Assembly: GCF_029852145.1 (NCBI RefSeq)
Contig: NC_079969.1
Span: forward strand, 8,618,001-8,682,000
DNA length: 64,000 nucleotides
Reading direction: 5' to 3'
Source: Microplitis mediator
Taxonomy: Eukaryota > Arthropoda > Insecta > Hymenoptera > Braconidae
Shown in pieces: positions 37,501 through 48,699 of this stretch; within the stretch, counting starts at the first letter, position 1, and the number at the start of each line of letters is the position of its first letter. The notes below the pieces were generated by a model that was not told where the DNA came from, ran no database searches, and saw nothing but the letters and a program-made list of their open reading frames with translations. The translations under genes and the position numbers were made by a program.

Positions 37501-40500
37501 GTTACTCATAAGAACGTGAACCCACTCCAGGTCTCATAAACTGACACCGAGACACTTTGTTATGTCTATGCCTGGACTACGTCGATGATCTTGGAATTTT
37601 TATCTGCTGTATTTCCGTTACAAACGAATTACACTTTATTTATTCAATTGATAAATATATTACGGTATTGTAACAACTTGAATTATTATTTTTTTTCGTA
37701 ATTACACGAAGTAATTAAATAGTTAAAGGGTAAATTGGGTCGCATAAATTTTATGAATTTATTATTATTATGGAGACGCGATTTGTAATCCGTAGATATT
37801 AAATTCGATGACTTAAAATCTGCCGCCAAAATATCCGTCGATGTAATATCTGTCGACGGTCTATTAGCAATTAAATATTATCCACTTGAGGATTACTGGT
37901 AATATATACTACGATACCATCAAATCATAAGCATTAATTGCAGATTTTTTAGCAGTTGTGGATTTTAAGTCGCAAATTTCATATCTTCGAATTACAAGTT
38001 ATTATTATATATTTATAATTAAATGGATAAATAATGACTAATTACCTTAAAAATTTCATCTAAATTAGGACAATAGACAGTAATTAATTTATCAAGAACT
38101 CGTGAAATAATTAAACGTTGATCGTAATTTAAAAATGATTGTGGGCATGCCTCTGATGGAATATGTTGCAATGGAAATAATAATGGCGATTTTTCTAAAA
38201 ATCCAATTGTTATTGCTTCTTCAATTACGTTACTAAATCTTACATAATCCACATATTCTGACCTATTTATCAATATATATTATATATAAATACATATAGA
38301 AAGTAATAAAAATTTTTTTTTTTAAATTAAACAATAGTATATTAACCTTAAAGGTGATTTAAAGTAATTAATTAATGTGTTGATTTCATGACGATTTAAA
38401 TTACATTTTAATTGATCAAGACCTCTTATAAAATTATTAATTGTTATTACTTGTTCATTTCTTGGATCATATTGACGTAAAACATCTATAACCTACAATT
38501 ATAAAAATTTATACTATAGATCTAGAATTTGGAATAGAGCTCAGAGGATTTCGGCAGATCGTCAATTATTTTAGATCTATGCTGATGTGTAAATTTTTCT
38601 AATGATTTTAAATCGTTGGTGATTTTGGATTAATAGTAATCTAATAGTCTAAGAGCCAGTGAACGGCTACCTGTATGTATTTGACCAGACCTGGGTTTTT
38701 GTACATAGACCCCTATTCGCTAGGAGTGTGACTGCAGCGCCAGACAAAATTTGAACTACGGGAGGCTGTCAGAGTACGTTTTTATACTTATGTCAATAGC
38801 AAGAAACATAAAAATAAATAAATATTATAAATAATAGTAAAAAAAAAAGTTATAAAAAATATGTGACAGTTTTATAGTAATTGCAGTTTTGTTTTTAAGT
38901 TAAACGAATCAACAAAAATTAAGTAGAATTTTAAAAAATAAAAAAGAATGCAGTAAACATTTAGGTTAAGTTGTTTGAAATTCATATCAAAGTCAAAAAA
39001 TGATACTAAGCAAAAAATCAAAATGAAAAATAATTAATTAAATAGTTATCTCAATGTGATATATAAATATTTATTTAATTATAATTTAGTAATAATAGCC
39101 TCCCGTAACGCCGAAAGTAACCACTGCGAACGCTTCAGTTGGTTTAATTTTCCCTACCATGGCTTCACTCAGAGCGAACACCTCCCGTACATAAGTCGAG
39201 AACTCACTAAGCCAAAGTGGTGGACGCGGTGGGTGCTCAGGTAAGACAGCTATCGATTTTTGGCTAATTTTAAATGCATTTGACCACGTCTGCCGTTTTG
39301 AAATTTCAAAATATATTATTATTATTAACAAAAAATAATAATGGCAGACCATTATCGCGCGTTTAACATTATGGCAGACAGTTTTGAAAATGCTCCTGCA
39401 TGTGCATGTACGATTCGTGTTAAAAACATTGTGCTTCCCGTATAAAGACTCACCTAGCTCACTCGCTATGCAATGTACTATTATATATATATTTGTAACA
39501 CATCCTCGAAATGTACGCCAGTCAGCGCCCATAGTCTGCATTTGAAAATATTATATTTACACAGTGGGTAATAATGATGCCTAATAATTCAAATTGTGAC
39601 ATCAGCAGTGCAAAAAATTTTATTTTTTAGTTACATGAACTATACCTAGCATGCGAAAAATATCAAAATAACTCATAGAGTCATCTTGTGACAAAATTTT
39701 TCATTCTATTTCAAACGCCTTTAATTGCCAGCGGTCGGTAACTTACCGCCTACAGGCACTCATTGGCATACTTTTCGAGTATTTCTTACAAAAACGAATG
39801 TATGTATCGAGTACAATTCCGTATTAGACGTTCGAACTGGGTATATTAAGTACTATATTTGTTTTAATAATTACTGTAACTCGTTCTCGAATAACTTTAG
39901 CCTTTACTTTAGCAATGATTAAAATAATATCTTCATCATTTGGGGATGGAGTTGTTTGTGGAGGTTCAGAATTTAATTGTTTCATTTCTTCAAGCATTGT
40001 TTTATACAATGGAGTTGTTATAGGGGTTGCATCGATGTCTTTTAGAAAAGATAAGTAATTAAAACCCAATTCATCGTTGTATCTAAGTAAATATATTAAT
40101 TTTCTATTTGTTTTTTTTCTTTTTTAATTTATTTTTGGTAATAAAAATTACCTTTGTTCGAGTGCGAAAATTTCTTCTGGTGATACAAGAATTGTTGCTG
40201 TGGTTAAAACTTGTCTTAATTGATTTCTTGATACGTAGCCATGATTTAATCTTTGAAAATAAATTTTTAAATATTCAAAAATTTCCAAAGTTGAAAAAAA
40301 ATTTGAATTTTGACTTAAGGATTTTAAGAAGTTAATTTTTTCTCGAATGAATACCCCCATTAATAAATTAAAAAAAAAAATTAATCGCAATTTATTGATG
40401 AATTTTCAAAAACATACTTATCATAATTTTTGAAAAATTGTTTCAAATAAATTTGCCTCTCCTGAGCCTTTCTTCGAATATTAATCAAAGTTTCTTCACA

Positions 40501-42545
40501 CAAATCTCTTGAATCAAAATCGACATGATTCCAATTTTTTGAACCGCGCTCAGGTAGTTCGCGGATTTGTTCCGGCGGGAAATCAGCTTGAAGCATGGGT
40601 AATTTTTCTAATTCATTTATTGTAAATACATGATTAATATCATCCTCAAAAACTCGCCACAATACGCGATCTGGATCATTTGGATCCGCATACTGTTTTA
40701 TCACATTTTGTATTTCATTTTCTGATAAATATAATCTGCCTGACGACGAATTCAAAATTGCGTCTAATCCGCGATGAAATTGCGATTTAGTCACTCGACC
40801 AGAATTCAAAATATCAAAATGCTGAAAAAATTTGTTGGTTTATATTAAATTTTTTTTTCGTACAATTATGAAAGTTTTACTTGAAAAAATTCACGGATCC
40901 GAAGACGACGTTCCAAAACCATTTTTTGAATTCGCATTATTATTTCTTCAAGTGGCATTTCTTGATACTTTTCTTCAAAAGCGGGATGGAAAATTGATTG
41001 CTTTCCAAATATTTCATGAGGATTTTTTTTACCGATTTCTGGCCGTGGTAATTTTGGCAGCTCTGCTGTTATTATCCTTCCAGGAAATTGGTCTAATAAA
41101 TCCTTGAAATTTTTTAATATTATTTTTTCAAATAATCTAGACGTATTAGACATTCAATCCTCTTTCAAATGAGTACCAACATCGATATTTTATAATCAAA
41201 AAAATTTTTGAAAAAAATTAAAATCTGTACTTTTGGAAATTCAAAAAATATTATTTTTAATATTGAATCGTGAGTACTTATTCTAAAGGCTTTCAAATGT
41301 TTTATAATATGAAGTAAATTTTAAATTTTGAAATTATAAAATTTTCAAAATTTTGATTATAACAAAAAATACTTTTTATAAAAAAATATCGTTGTGGGTA
41401 CTCATTCTAAAGTAAATTAAATTCTCTGCACGCAGCAAAGATTAAATCTCAAAATTAAAAAATTTTCAAAATTCTAATTTTGACAGAAAAACATTTGTGT
41501 GTAAAAAATATCGATGTGGGTACTCATTCCACAGGAAATTAAATTCTTTCCACACTTTTCCCCTCAAAATTTAGCTTCACCCAATTTACCCCCGAAACAC
41601 TGAGCATTCCATGTCGATCCATGTAATTCTGTGCCTCCTCAACAGCTCGAACAAACTCAACATAATTAACAGTGTACCCATCTTTAGCGAATCTCTTTAC
41701 TACTAATTTGAACTCATCACCGGCCAATACAATTCCCAAATGATTCAAAATTCTTGCAAAGTGTGCCACCGTAACCGTCCCAGCATTCTTAGCGACCTTA
41801 AATATTTAACTTAAATAAATAAAAGAATTAATGCAGTAAATTAATTTAAGTTTCTTCTTTATTCCCACCAATTCATAATCTTGAAAATAAGGTCTTAATA
41901 TCAAATTTCTTTTATTTATATTAACCGCTATCTGCGTAATTATTAAATTTAATTTACGTAGCTCTGTTTTACTAATACGATTTACGTGTAATGGATCTTC
42001 CCATTCTAATCCTGTGATCGTTGGTTTTGAACTAAATTCCGGTGCTTAAAAAAATTAATTGAATAATTAATTTATTAATTAATTAATCAATTAATTATTA
42101 TAAAAAATTAATGAATTAAAAACCATTATCATGAATAATTTGACAAAATTGTGAGTAATAAACACGACCATCAGGTGTGCGAAAATAATCAGTCAATTCA
42201 TTTATTTCAATATTGGATAGACCTAGTGTATTTTTTAAACGTCCGGTAAAAACCGAAATAAATTTTGTTTCTAAAAATAAAAAAAAAACGAATTAATTAT
42301 TTACTTATTAATTTTTTTTTCTAATTGAATAAAATAATAAGTTACCTGATATTAAATTATCATTATTAGGATCTAGTGGACGAAAATATTCCCAAAGATT
42401 TAAATTAACACGAAATATAACAGAACGTATTTTATTTAATATACGCCAAATATCTTTAAGTTTCAACTGTTGATTTAATTTAAATTATTTACTCATTTTT
42501 TTAATAAATAATTAATATTTATACCTGTTTAGTTTGATCCATCAT
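31572..42545 (-). CDS. EF-hand repeat protein (EFCAB6/DJBP-like), 12 exons
   Basis: Exons in gene order: 42545(start)-42525, 42466-42346, 42270-42124, 42044-41869, 41796-41590, 41102-40881, 40821-40418, 40250-40152, 40082-39881, 38492-38347, 38262-38046 and 31787-31572. All phases agree, giving 725 residues. Several half-degenerate EF-hand loops are visible: DPNNDNLISETKF, DILNSGRVTKSQF, DKLNHGYVSRNQL, DPRNEQVITINNF and DKCNTGTVNKEQL. There is also an ELPKLPRPEIGK segment, and RLRIREFFQHFD crosses a junction. Most loops lack the final acidic residue, so calcium binding may be weak. The repeat layout resembles long EF-hand proteins such as EFCAB6; a cilium or sperm role is inference. The start is uncertain: Met-Met at 42545-42540 is used, but the frame is open upstream to the acceptor at 42562, and more 5' exons may exist. 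The donors at 39881 (GTTACA) and 41869 (GTGGGA) are weak. The last intron is 6.3 kb and full of transposons. Confidence 0.75.
31829..32048. mobile_element. short MITE with CACCGAA ends
   Basis: CACCGAA at the left and TTCGGTG at the right bracket a 220-bp AT-rich block. ATATTTGTC-like sequence inside the left end is matched by GACAAATA near the right end. No clear target duplication is visible. It lies in the last intron of the EF-hand gene. Confidence 0.45.
32060..32320. mobile_element. foldback MITE with CACAGAAAA ends
   Basis: ATATTTATACACAGAAAA at 32060 is mirrored by TTTTCTGTGTATAAATAT ending at 32320. The inversion continues inward: AGGATTTCTTGG on the left, CCAAGAAATCCT on the right, and repeated CAAGAAAATTTTCG-type words between. 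The whole 261 bp can fold into a hairpin. The frame 32024-32272 is a by-product. Confidence 0.75.
32400..32650. other. less AT-rich intronic block
   Basis: A 250-bp block of balanced composition sits in the otherwise AT-rich last intron of the EF-hand gene, with a GTGTTAGCAAAGGCTAACAC hairpin near 32,516. No exon or RNA gene is recognised in it. Confidence 0.35.
33004..33798. mobile_element. MITE related to the 3354-4033 element, carrying an exon-like insert
   Basis: GGAGCGCACCTAGTGT at the left is mirrored by ACACTAGGTGTGCCTC at the right. Internal blocks follow the order of the 3354-4033 copy: GATTTTCGGGAATTTTT, CGGAGGCGCG, TTTGTCTTTGAGT, TTTCGAGAA and GCGGCTACTCTTTAAATGG. Between the TTTCGAGAA and GCGGCTACTC blocks, where the other copy has almost nothing, there is about 190 bp of extra sequence containing an exon-like open frame. 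Confidence 0.6.
33501..33644 (-). other. exon-like 48-codon frame with splice sites inside a MITE
   Basis: The minus strand has a GCTCGGCAG acceptor, a 144-nt stretch open in phase 0 (beginning IEILRQLRNN and ending KTGNSILA), then a GCT|GTAAGT consensus donor. The phase fits between exons 38262-38046 and 31787-31572 of the EF-hand gene, so it could be an alternative or extra exon. Skipping it also keeps phase and gives a more natural EIFK-DFDKCNTG junction. It does not look like an EF-hand, and I do not recognise the peptide. Confidence 0.4.
34000..36472. mobile_element. TA-flanked transposon remnant (Tc1/mariner-type ends), hosting a nested hAT MITE
   Basis: AGGTAAAGTACCCAGTA(C/G)TTGAACA opens the element and is repeated inverted at 36,448-36,472. 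Both sides abut TA, consistent with a TA target duplication. Removing the nested 1,025-bp element and its 8-bp duplication leaves about 1.44 kb. No transposase frame survives. It lies within the last intron of the EF-hand gene. Confidence 0.7.
35059..36083. mobile_element. 1,025-bp hAT-type long-inverted-repeat MITE
   Basis: TAGAGTGGTCC opens and GGACCACTCTA closes the element. An exact 8-bp direct repeat ATCATCAT flanks it (35051-35058 and 36084-36091). The arms are inverted copies over roughly 330 bp each, and include a TTTCCCATTTAAATAACACG segment and a CTACAAAAAAGTA / TTGTAGAGAATTAAATTTCC palindromic module. It is non-coding. The 8-bp duplication and end sequence point to hAT. Confidence 0.88.
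36480..38040. other. remainder of the large EF-hand gene intron
   Basis: Nothing gene-like is seen. The stretch from 36,800 to 37,000 contains a short (AT)n run and a segment similar to 33.83-33.95 kb (AAGGTCATAAAATTTCATCC versus TAGGTCATAAAATCAAGCCT), so the flanks of the TA-ended element are themselves repeated. Confidence 0.4.
38500..39870. other. intron between EF-hand exons 9 and 10
   Basis: The intron spans 38493-39880. It includes less AT-rich patches (38,680-38,790; 39,100-39,260; 39,400-39,540). The 151-codon minus frame at 39086-39541 lacks splice or family support and is not called. Confidence 0.4.
41160..41560. repeat. GTGGGTACTCATT repeat, ~120-bp spacing, in EF-hand intron
   Basis: Copies of GTGGGTACTCATTCYAMAGGAAATT lie near 41,397 and 41,518, with a GTGAGTACTTATT variant near 41,272 and an inverted copy near 41,165. 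All are inside the 41,103-41,589 intron. The same word fills introns of three other genes in this window. Confidence 0.8.
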
Positions 42546-42679
42546 TCGTATAATTGTAATAACTGTGGAATAAATAATTTCGAGTATGTAAATTACGAAA
42601 AATTTATACAATGGTTGAAATTTTTTTAATTAAAGAGGTTATAAATGAATAGACACGATGCTCATTTTGTTTTAAACTT

Positions 42680-43150
42680 TAATGAACCATAACTTTTTAA
42701 ATATCGAAGTTATCAATTTGCGGATAAGGACCTTTTTTGTAGCCTATCAAAATCTCTACAAAAAAGGTCCTGGGTCCTAAATCAATAATCATAATATTTA
42801 CAATGTTACAGTTGATAAAAAGTTAGATTTATCTTAATCTCAAGGATACATCCAAAAAAATCGAAAAATTGACCTATAACTTTTAAAATATCAAAGTTAT
42901 CAATTCGTAGCTAAGGACTTTTTTGTAGCCCATTAAATTTCCTACAAAAAAAGTCATTTGAGTTTAATCAATCACTCAAGTATTTGAAAAGTTACATTTC
43001 ATTTAATCTCAGATATTCATTTAAAATTCGAAACTTTCCTTGCAACTCTTAAAATATCAAAGTTATCAATTCGCGTCTAAGGACCTTTTTCGTAGTCCGT
43101 TAAATTTCCTATATACGAAGTCCTTATCCGCGAATTGATAATTGCAATAC
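42680..43150. repeat. TATCAATTCGCGG / AAGGACCTTTTT repeat array
   Basis: Three units, starting near 42,695, 42,880 and 43,050, have the order AAATATCRAAGTTATCAATT, CGCGGCTAAGGACCTTTTT, then CCTACAAAAAAGGTCC. The last unit is nearly a perfect palindrome and ends CCTTATCCGCGAATTGATAA. The array lies upstream of the EF-hand gene start as called. No gene is seen from 43,150 to 43,830. Confidence 0.75.
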
Positions 43151-43835
43151 TTAAAAAGTTACGGCGCCAAAAACAAAATATAAAAATTAATAACTAAATT
43201 TTGAGATTAGAAATATATAAAATTTATTTCTCTATTCAAATGTTATAAATAAATTTATATTTCCTAGAACAAAAGTCAGTGTTGCGTAAAAAAAACAAAT
43301 AAAAAATAAAAGTCAGGTCATGCCTTGAGGTAAAGACTTAATTCAACATTACGAAACAATAGCCCAGAGGCTTTTTTGTGAATTATTTTATCATATAACA
43401 TCATACAATCTCTAACAAAATATAATCCTTGTATAAGGATTCAAGATTATAATAATATTTAATACATATTTTGAAATAATAAATAAATGTTAATTTTAAT
43501 ACTTAATAATTCTTTTTTTTTTAAATAATAATAATTAAATATTTGAAAATCATTACAATTAAAACGAAAGTTATAATTTATAAGATAATAAATAAAAAAT
43601 ATTGCGGATGTAATTTTCATCAGATATGCCAGCTACCAATTTATGTCATGTCCATGTGCAATGTATGCACTAGTGGCAACAACAACAAGCTTAAGGCGTT
43701 CTCCACGGCTAAATACAAACTCAGACAAGACAACTATGACACTATCGTGTCTGATATATAGTGCAATCAATGCATACAATATTTCCTTTTTTTTTCTTTT
43801 ATAACTACCACCCATTCTCATAAGATTTTGCAGGA

Positions 43836-43843
43836 TATAAATA
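43836..43843 (+). promoter_or_regulatory. TATA box of the PVAP-repeat secreted protein gene
   Basis: TATAAATA lies 77-84 bp upstream of the start codon, with transcription expected near 43,866-43,870. Confidence 0.65.
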
Positions 43844-43919
43844 CGTTCGAGTCACGGTCCAATGCACAGAATACTTACTAACCCTTTTGAGTTAACAGTG
43901 ATTTTGGTTATACGTTAAG

Positions 43920-45156
43920 ATGTTTAAGGTAAAGTTATATTTTATTTTTTTTTATAATAAAAATGTGGGGTTGTGGGTACTCATTTTAAAGGAAATTTAA
44001 TTGTTTAAAAGTCTCTGAAGTTTTTGAGAACAAAAAGAAATTTGGATCCTAGTTTAAGGATTTAGATCATTTTTTATCTTTGGCTTTTAGGGAAAATATG
44101 GGGCTAGAAAAATTTTTTAATAGCTGGGTTTTGTGTATTATGAAATTTTGAGTCAATAGAGTACCCATATGACCACATTTAAATTTTTGAAAAATACTTT
44201 TACAATTAAAAATTTTTGAATTTTTTTTGTTAGACATAAATTTTTATATAAATTTCTTTTAAAATTAATACTCACATGTAAAAGTTAAAATTAGAACAAA
44301 TTTTCGAAAATTGAAAAAATAAAAAATTTGAATTTAAAAATTTTTTAATCACAGTAATTTATCATTCGGAAAATTTCCTCTCAAACGAGTACCCACATCA
44401 CAATATTATAATAACTCAAAATTAAATTTCCCATTTTCTAAAAAAATTTTCAAAAACTTATTCAACTCCAAACCTAGTCTTGTGGGTACTCATTTTACTC
44501 GTCATCGCGTGGTCAAGCACATCCCACTGCCTTCCATCTAAAAAAAACAATTGCATATATTTCTTAGCTTTTATTATTAAAAAATATTGAACATTTTTCA
44601 GATAATTATTTTTAGCACATTGCTGGCATGTGCAAACGCTTATTACAATCATGGACCAGCATTAGCGCCACCTAATTATTACTACGGTCATTATGGACAC
44701 CCAGTAGCGCCAATAGCTCCAGTAGCGCCAGTAGCTCCAGTAGCTCCAGTAGCTCCAGTAGCTCCACTGTACAATCATCTAACCGGAGTAGCACCATACG
44801 TGCCCAAGACCGTTGCTCAACCAATCGTTAATCCTTTCCCAACAGCCAGCAGACATGGAATAAATGTCAATCACCTCAACCATCTTAATCACGGATATTA
44901 TCAACATTCTGGAGCATACGGAGCTCACTCATTGTCAGCAACTCCAGCACCCACGTCATCTTATTTACCACCGCCAGTTATTGCTCCGCCTACTGTCACT
45001 TACAATAACAATGTTATTCCACCTTCAGTACAAAATGTAAATCATCAAACACCTCCAGCAAATTATCAACCTCATCCCATTAATTATCAGCACCGTCCCT
45101 ATGCGCCAGTTTATTCTCATGCTCATATGTACAATCATGTTAATTATGGATGGTAA
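43920..45156 (+). CDS. small secreted structural protein with PVAP repeats, 2 exons
   Basis: A nine-base coding exon (43920-43928, Met-Phe-Lys) is spliced through a GTAAAG donor to exon 44602-45156, giving 187 residues. Residues 1-17 form a signal peptide (IIIFSTLLACANA). The mature chain is rich in Pro, Tyr, His and Asn. It has a run of about six PVAP/PIAP units around residues 38-57, APPxY-like segments, and the C-terminal motif HVNYGW. There are no cysteines after the signal. Low-complexity secreted proteins with AP-rich repeats and a tiny first exon are typical of insect cuticular or chorion structural proteins; the exact tissue cannot be told. Its neighbour 1.3 kb downstream has the same gene structure and ending, so the two are likely old tandem duplicates. 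The intron carries three GTACTCATT repeats. Confidence 0.85.
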
Positions 45157-45229
45157 AAAAAAATACTTTTTTCTCTTTAAATAATTATAATTTTATTAAT
45201 ACTTACGCTTATAATAATAATTATGTTGT

Positions 45230-45756
45230 ATTAAAATTAACAAGTGCCTATAAAATAAAGTACGTGGTATCATAATTTTAAATTTTTGTCGCTGTAATTA
45301 ATTTGAAAGTTTTTTTTTCGTGGAGTTGACTGGAAATTTTATTTCCTTTCAAATGAATATCCACATCGATGGGTAGTAAAAAAAAAACGTTTTTTGTAAA
45401 AATAAATTTTGAATTTCTGAAAAAAATTTGTGAAACTAATATATTGATGTGGGTACTCATTTCAGAAGAAATGCAATAAACGATTGAACTGTCGCATCTA
45501 AACATAAAAAATAAAATTTTGAAAAATTTTTGAATTTTCAAAAAAAAAACTTTACTTAAATATATTGATGTCGGTACTCATTTCGAAGGAAATACAATTT
45601 TCTACATAACCATCGTATCAAAACATGATGAAAAAAAAATTTGAAAAATTTTTAAATTTTGAAAAAAAAATTGTTGTCAAATATATCGATGTGAGTACTC
45701 ATTCTTCAGGAAATTAAATTTGTAGCTCATTAAGATTATTTTTGTCACCTAATAAA

Positions 45757-45760
<4 letters not shown>
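45230..45760. repeat. intergenic GTACTCATT repeats, ~120-bp spacing
   Basis: GTGGGTACTCATTTCAGAAG near 45,450, GTCGGTACTCATTTCGAAGG near 45,572 and GTGAGTACTCATTCTTCAGG near 45,693 are preceded by a diverged inverted copy near 45,350. Each is followed by AAATT or AAATACAATT and an AT-rich spacer. Confidence 0.75.

Positions 45761-45842
<82 letters not shown>
45760..45842. repeat. (TA)n microsatellite
   Basis: About 83 bp of uninterrupted TA. The following 45,845-46,380 shows no gene. Confidence 0.95.
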
Positions 45843-45844
<2 letters not shown>

Positions 45845-46385
45845 ATATATCGATGTTATATTTTAAATAAATTTAAAAAATAAATAATTTAAGTCACCTG
45901 AACTATGATATTTTAAAATGGAAAAAAATAGATTATATAAATATAGAACAGATAAATATATGTATAAAAAAACGCCTGGGGGTCCTGGTCGTATTTCAAA
46001 AGGCGTGGTCCACTGTCGATGAAAGTGATAAATCATGAATTAATCATTAACTCAAATATAAACTATCCATCAATACACCTCTCTCTTCATCATTCTTCCT
46101 CATTCTCTCTTTTTATCTCTCTTGCCGTCTATTAAATAAAAATATGTACCAAATATTCAAACAATAAAAAAAAACTTTCAAATATCAAATTCCAAATAAA
46201 ATTGACTATTGACCGAATTATGTTAGCTTAAAAAAATATTATAAAAATAATTTCACTGGAGATAATGAAAAGAAAGTTCCATCCCCTCTCACAAGGATAC
46301 GAAATAAAAGTAAGAAAAAAAAAATTTTAAATAGAGTAGACTAAATCCGATCATTAAACTCATTGGATCAAGGTTCGACATTTGG

Positions 46386-46393
46386 TATAAAAA
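46386..46393 (+). promoter_or_regulatory. TATA box and initiator of the downstream secreted protein gene
   Basis: TATAAAAA is followed about 30 bp later by ATCAGTTTC, matching the arthropod TCAGT initiator. The start codon is at 46477. Confidence 0.7.
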
Positions 46394-46476
46394 GACATGG
46401 AGACAAAAAATTTGTATCAGTTTCATTCAAACTTCGTGGACAAAACAAGTCAATAAGAGACTCAATAAATATTAAA

Positions 46477-47739
46477 ATGGCATTTAAGGTAAAAATATTT
46501 TTTATAATTTTTAATTCTAAAAATTTTTTTCGAACCGAACTTTTTTTTTCAAATAAAAATTTTATATTTTGGAGTAGAATAATATAGAGAATTAAATTTC
46601 TTTGTCAACGAGTACCCACATCAATATATTTCGATAACAAAAAAAATTTTTCATTTTTCAAAAATTTGCATTTTTAATGTTTGATCTTGTAGAGAATTTA
46701 ATTTCTTCTCGAATAAACACCCACATCAATATATTTCAGTTAAAAAAAAATATTCCAAAATTGCCAATTTTGGATTTTCAAAATTCGTTATATTTTTTTT
46801 TTGACTTTGGTAGAGTATCAAAAATATCTTCTGGAATGATTACCAACATCCCTAAACTTCAGTGATAAAAAAAATTTAATGTATAAATTGTCATTAATTT
46901 CAAAAATTTCAAATCTTTTTATTTTCAATAAAAAATCTTGTACATTATTGAATTTCCTCTGGAATGAGTACCCACATCACTATATTTCATTGAAAAAAAT
47001 TCAATTTCCAAACTTTTTCAAATTTCATCAATAATAATAAAAAAAATTTTTACAGCTCATAATTATCTGCGCATTTCTGGCAGGAGCCCAAGCACACAGT
47101 GTTTCAACAACTTCAGATAACATTTACCGCAGTAACGGAAATTTAGCCCAGGTTTCAACAGAAAGTAAGACAGTCGAGACGCCTTACTCGAGCAGCAGCA
47201 AATCAGATGTCCGTGTCAGCAACCCATCGGTCTACGTATCAGCAACTCCAGCTCCTCAAGCCCAGGTGTCAACAGCAACTTACTCTAAAACGCTAGTACA
47301 CCCTTACCCACAAGCTCAATTGAGTTACCCGACTCATCAATATCACCAGAGTTATGCTGCACCCACTTATTACTCAGCACCAGTTGCTAAGTACGAAGTA
47401 CCAGTCGTTAAATACGCAACCCCAGTTGCTAAATACGTAGCGCAAACTTACCAAGTTCCCCACCAAATTTATCAAGCATCAGCGCCCTCAGTATACTCAG
47501 CACCATCTGTTTATCACCATGAACCAGTTTACGCTGCTCATCAATCATCAGCGCCATCTGCTTATCATCATGAACCAGTTTACGCTCATCAATCATCAGC
47601 GCCATCTGTTTACGCAGCACCACAGTACTACGCTCAACATGTAGCGCAACCTGTCGTCAAAGTTGCATACTCACCTGCATCTGAAGTTACTCATTTCAGT
47701 TACAATAACGTTAATGATCATGTTAATTACTCTTGGTAA
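46477..47739 (+). CDS. small secreted structural protein (SAPxxY / KYxxPV repeats), 2 exons
   Basis: Exon 1 (46477-46488) encodes Met-Ala-Phe-Lys and joins through GTAAAA and TTTTTACAG to exon 2 (47056-47739), giving 231 residues. Residues 1-17 are a signal peptide ending near GAQA. The mature chain carries KYEVPVVKYATPVAKY, three YHHEPVY/SAPSVY-type repeats, and ends HVNYSW. Composition (Ala, Pro, Tyr, Val, His) and the paired A/P-Y motifs resemble insect low-complexity cuticular proteins. The tiny first exon, intron position and H-V-N-Y-x-W ending match the upstream neighbour. AATAAA occurs about 40 bp after the stop. The intron holds three or four inverted GTACTCATT repeats. Function is inferred from composition; no defined domain is present. 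Confidence 0.86.
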
Positions 47740-47905
47740 TAATGTAACAACAAAAAATTTGTGATTCTTTTTTTTAAATAAATTTGTGATTTTATGGCTC
47801 TTTAAATTAATGTCTAAATATTTAATTTTGCTATTTAAAGGCTCCTATTAATAACAATATTTCTTAACTGTCATGGCGACTTACAAGTTTTTTTATTAAT
47901 GTTTG

Positions 47906-48669
47906 CCCGAGTCGAAATATTGAACTTACATTAAACTTATGTTAACTTATAAAACTTACATACGCTTAATAAACTTACATCTAACTTAAATAACTTACTG
48001 GGCTTGATTATAGCTTGAATCGACTTAAATAAAAATACTAACTTAATTATAACTTACCGGGAATAAAATTAACTCTAAGTGATCGGTATTCCTTTCGAAA
48101 ACTTCGATTGTGGGTGATTTGTGAGATTGTTGGGAATTTTAGTACCAAAGTTTACACCTGTAAGTCACATAATGTCAAATCATAAGTATTTTAATCTTTC
48201 ACTCTGGTAAAAGCCCCCTCGGAGTTAGTTTCCAGAAAAAATACCGATGGTGGGTGATACGTTAGATTGTTGGGAATATTTGTGCCAAAGTTCAAGTCTG
48301 TAAGCCGGATAATGCAAAAACGGGAGTATTTTTAATGTTCAACCCACTAAAATTCTCCACGGAAAAGCCGAAGGGAATTGATTTTGTCCTTTTATTTTAA
48401 TATTGAATGTCTAGATGATGATTTCAACGTCCAATACTTCCAACTTACGATTCAAATTTCGACTTGAGAGAACATTCAAGTTCACTTTGGGTTAATTTTA
48501 TTCCAGGTAAGTTATAATTAAGTCAGTATTTTTATTTAAGTCGATTCAAGTTATAATCAAGCCCAGTAAGTTATTTAAGTTAGATGTAAGTTCATTAAGC
48601 TTATGTAAGTTCAATGTAAGTTCTATAAGTTAACGTAAGTTAAATGTAAGTTCAGTATTTCGGCTCGGG
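47906..48669. mobile_element. 764-bp long-inverted-repeat element with CCCGAG ends
   Basis: CCCGAGTCGAAATATTGAAC opens the left arm (to about 48,075) and its reverse complement closes the right arm (about 48,490-48,669). Both arms are packed with ACTTACAT/ATGTAAGT words. The centre holds two tandem copies of a ~140-bp segment (GATTGTTGGGAATTTTAGTACCAAAG near 48,125, a variant near 48,270). No clear target duplication is seen. Confidence 0.75.
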
Positions 48670-48699
48670 TATATGAATAATTTTAAGTTTTAAAAAATT

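Noticed and set aside
39086..39541. 151-codon minus-strand frame in the EF-hand intron
   Set aside because: It does not join in phase with flanking exons and has no recognisable domain, signal peptide or codon regularity.
42600..42665. Extra upstream exon of the EF-hand gene (frame reading NEHRVYSFITSLIKKIS)
   Set aside because: It looks coding, but the only GT donor leaves the wrong phase for the next exon (42,562). Left out, with the 5' end marked uncertain.
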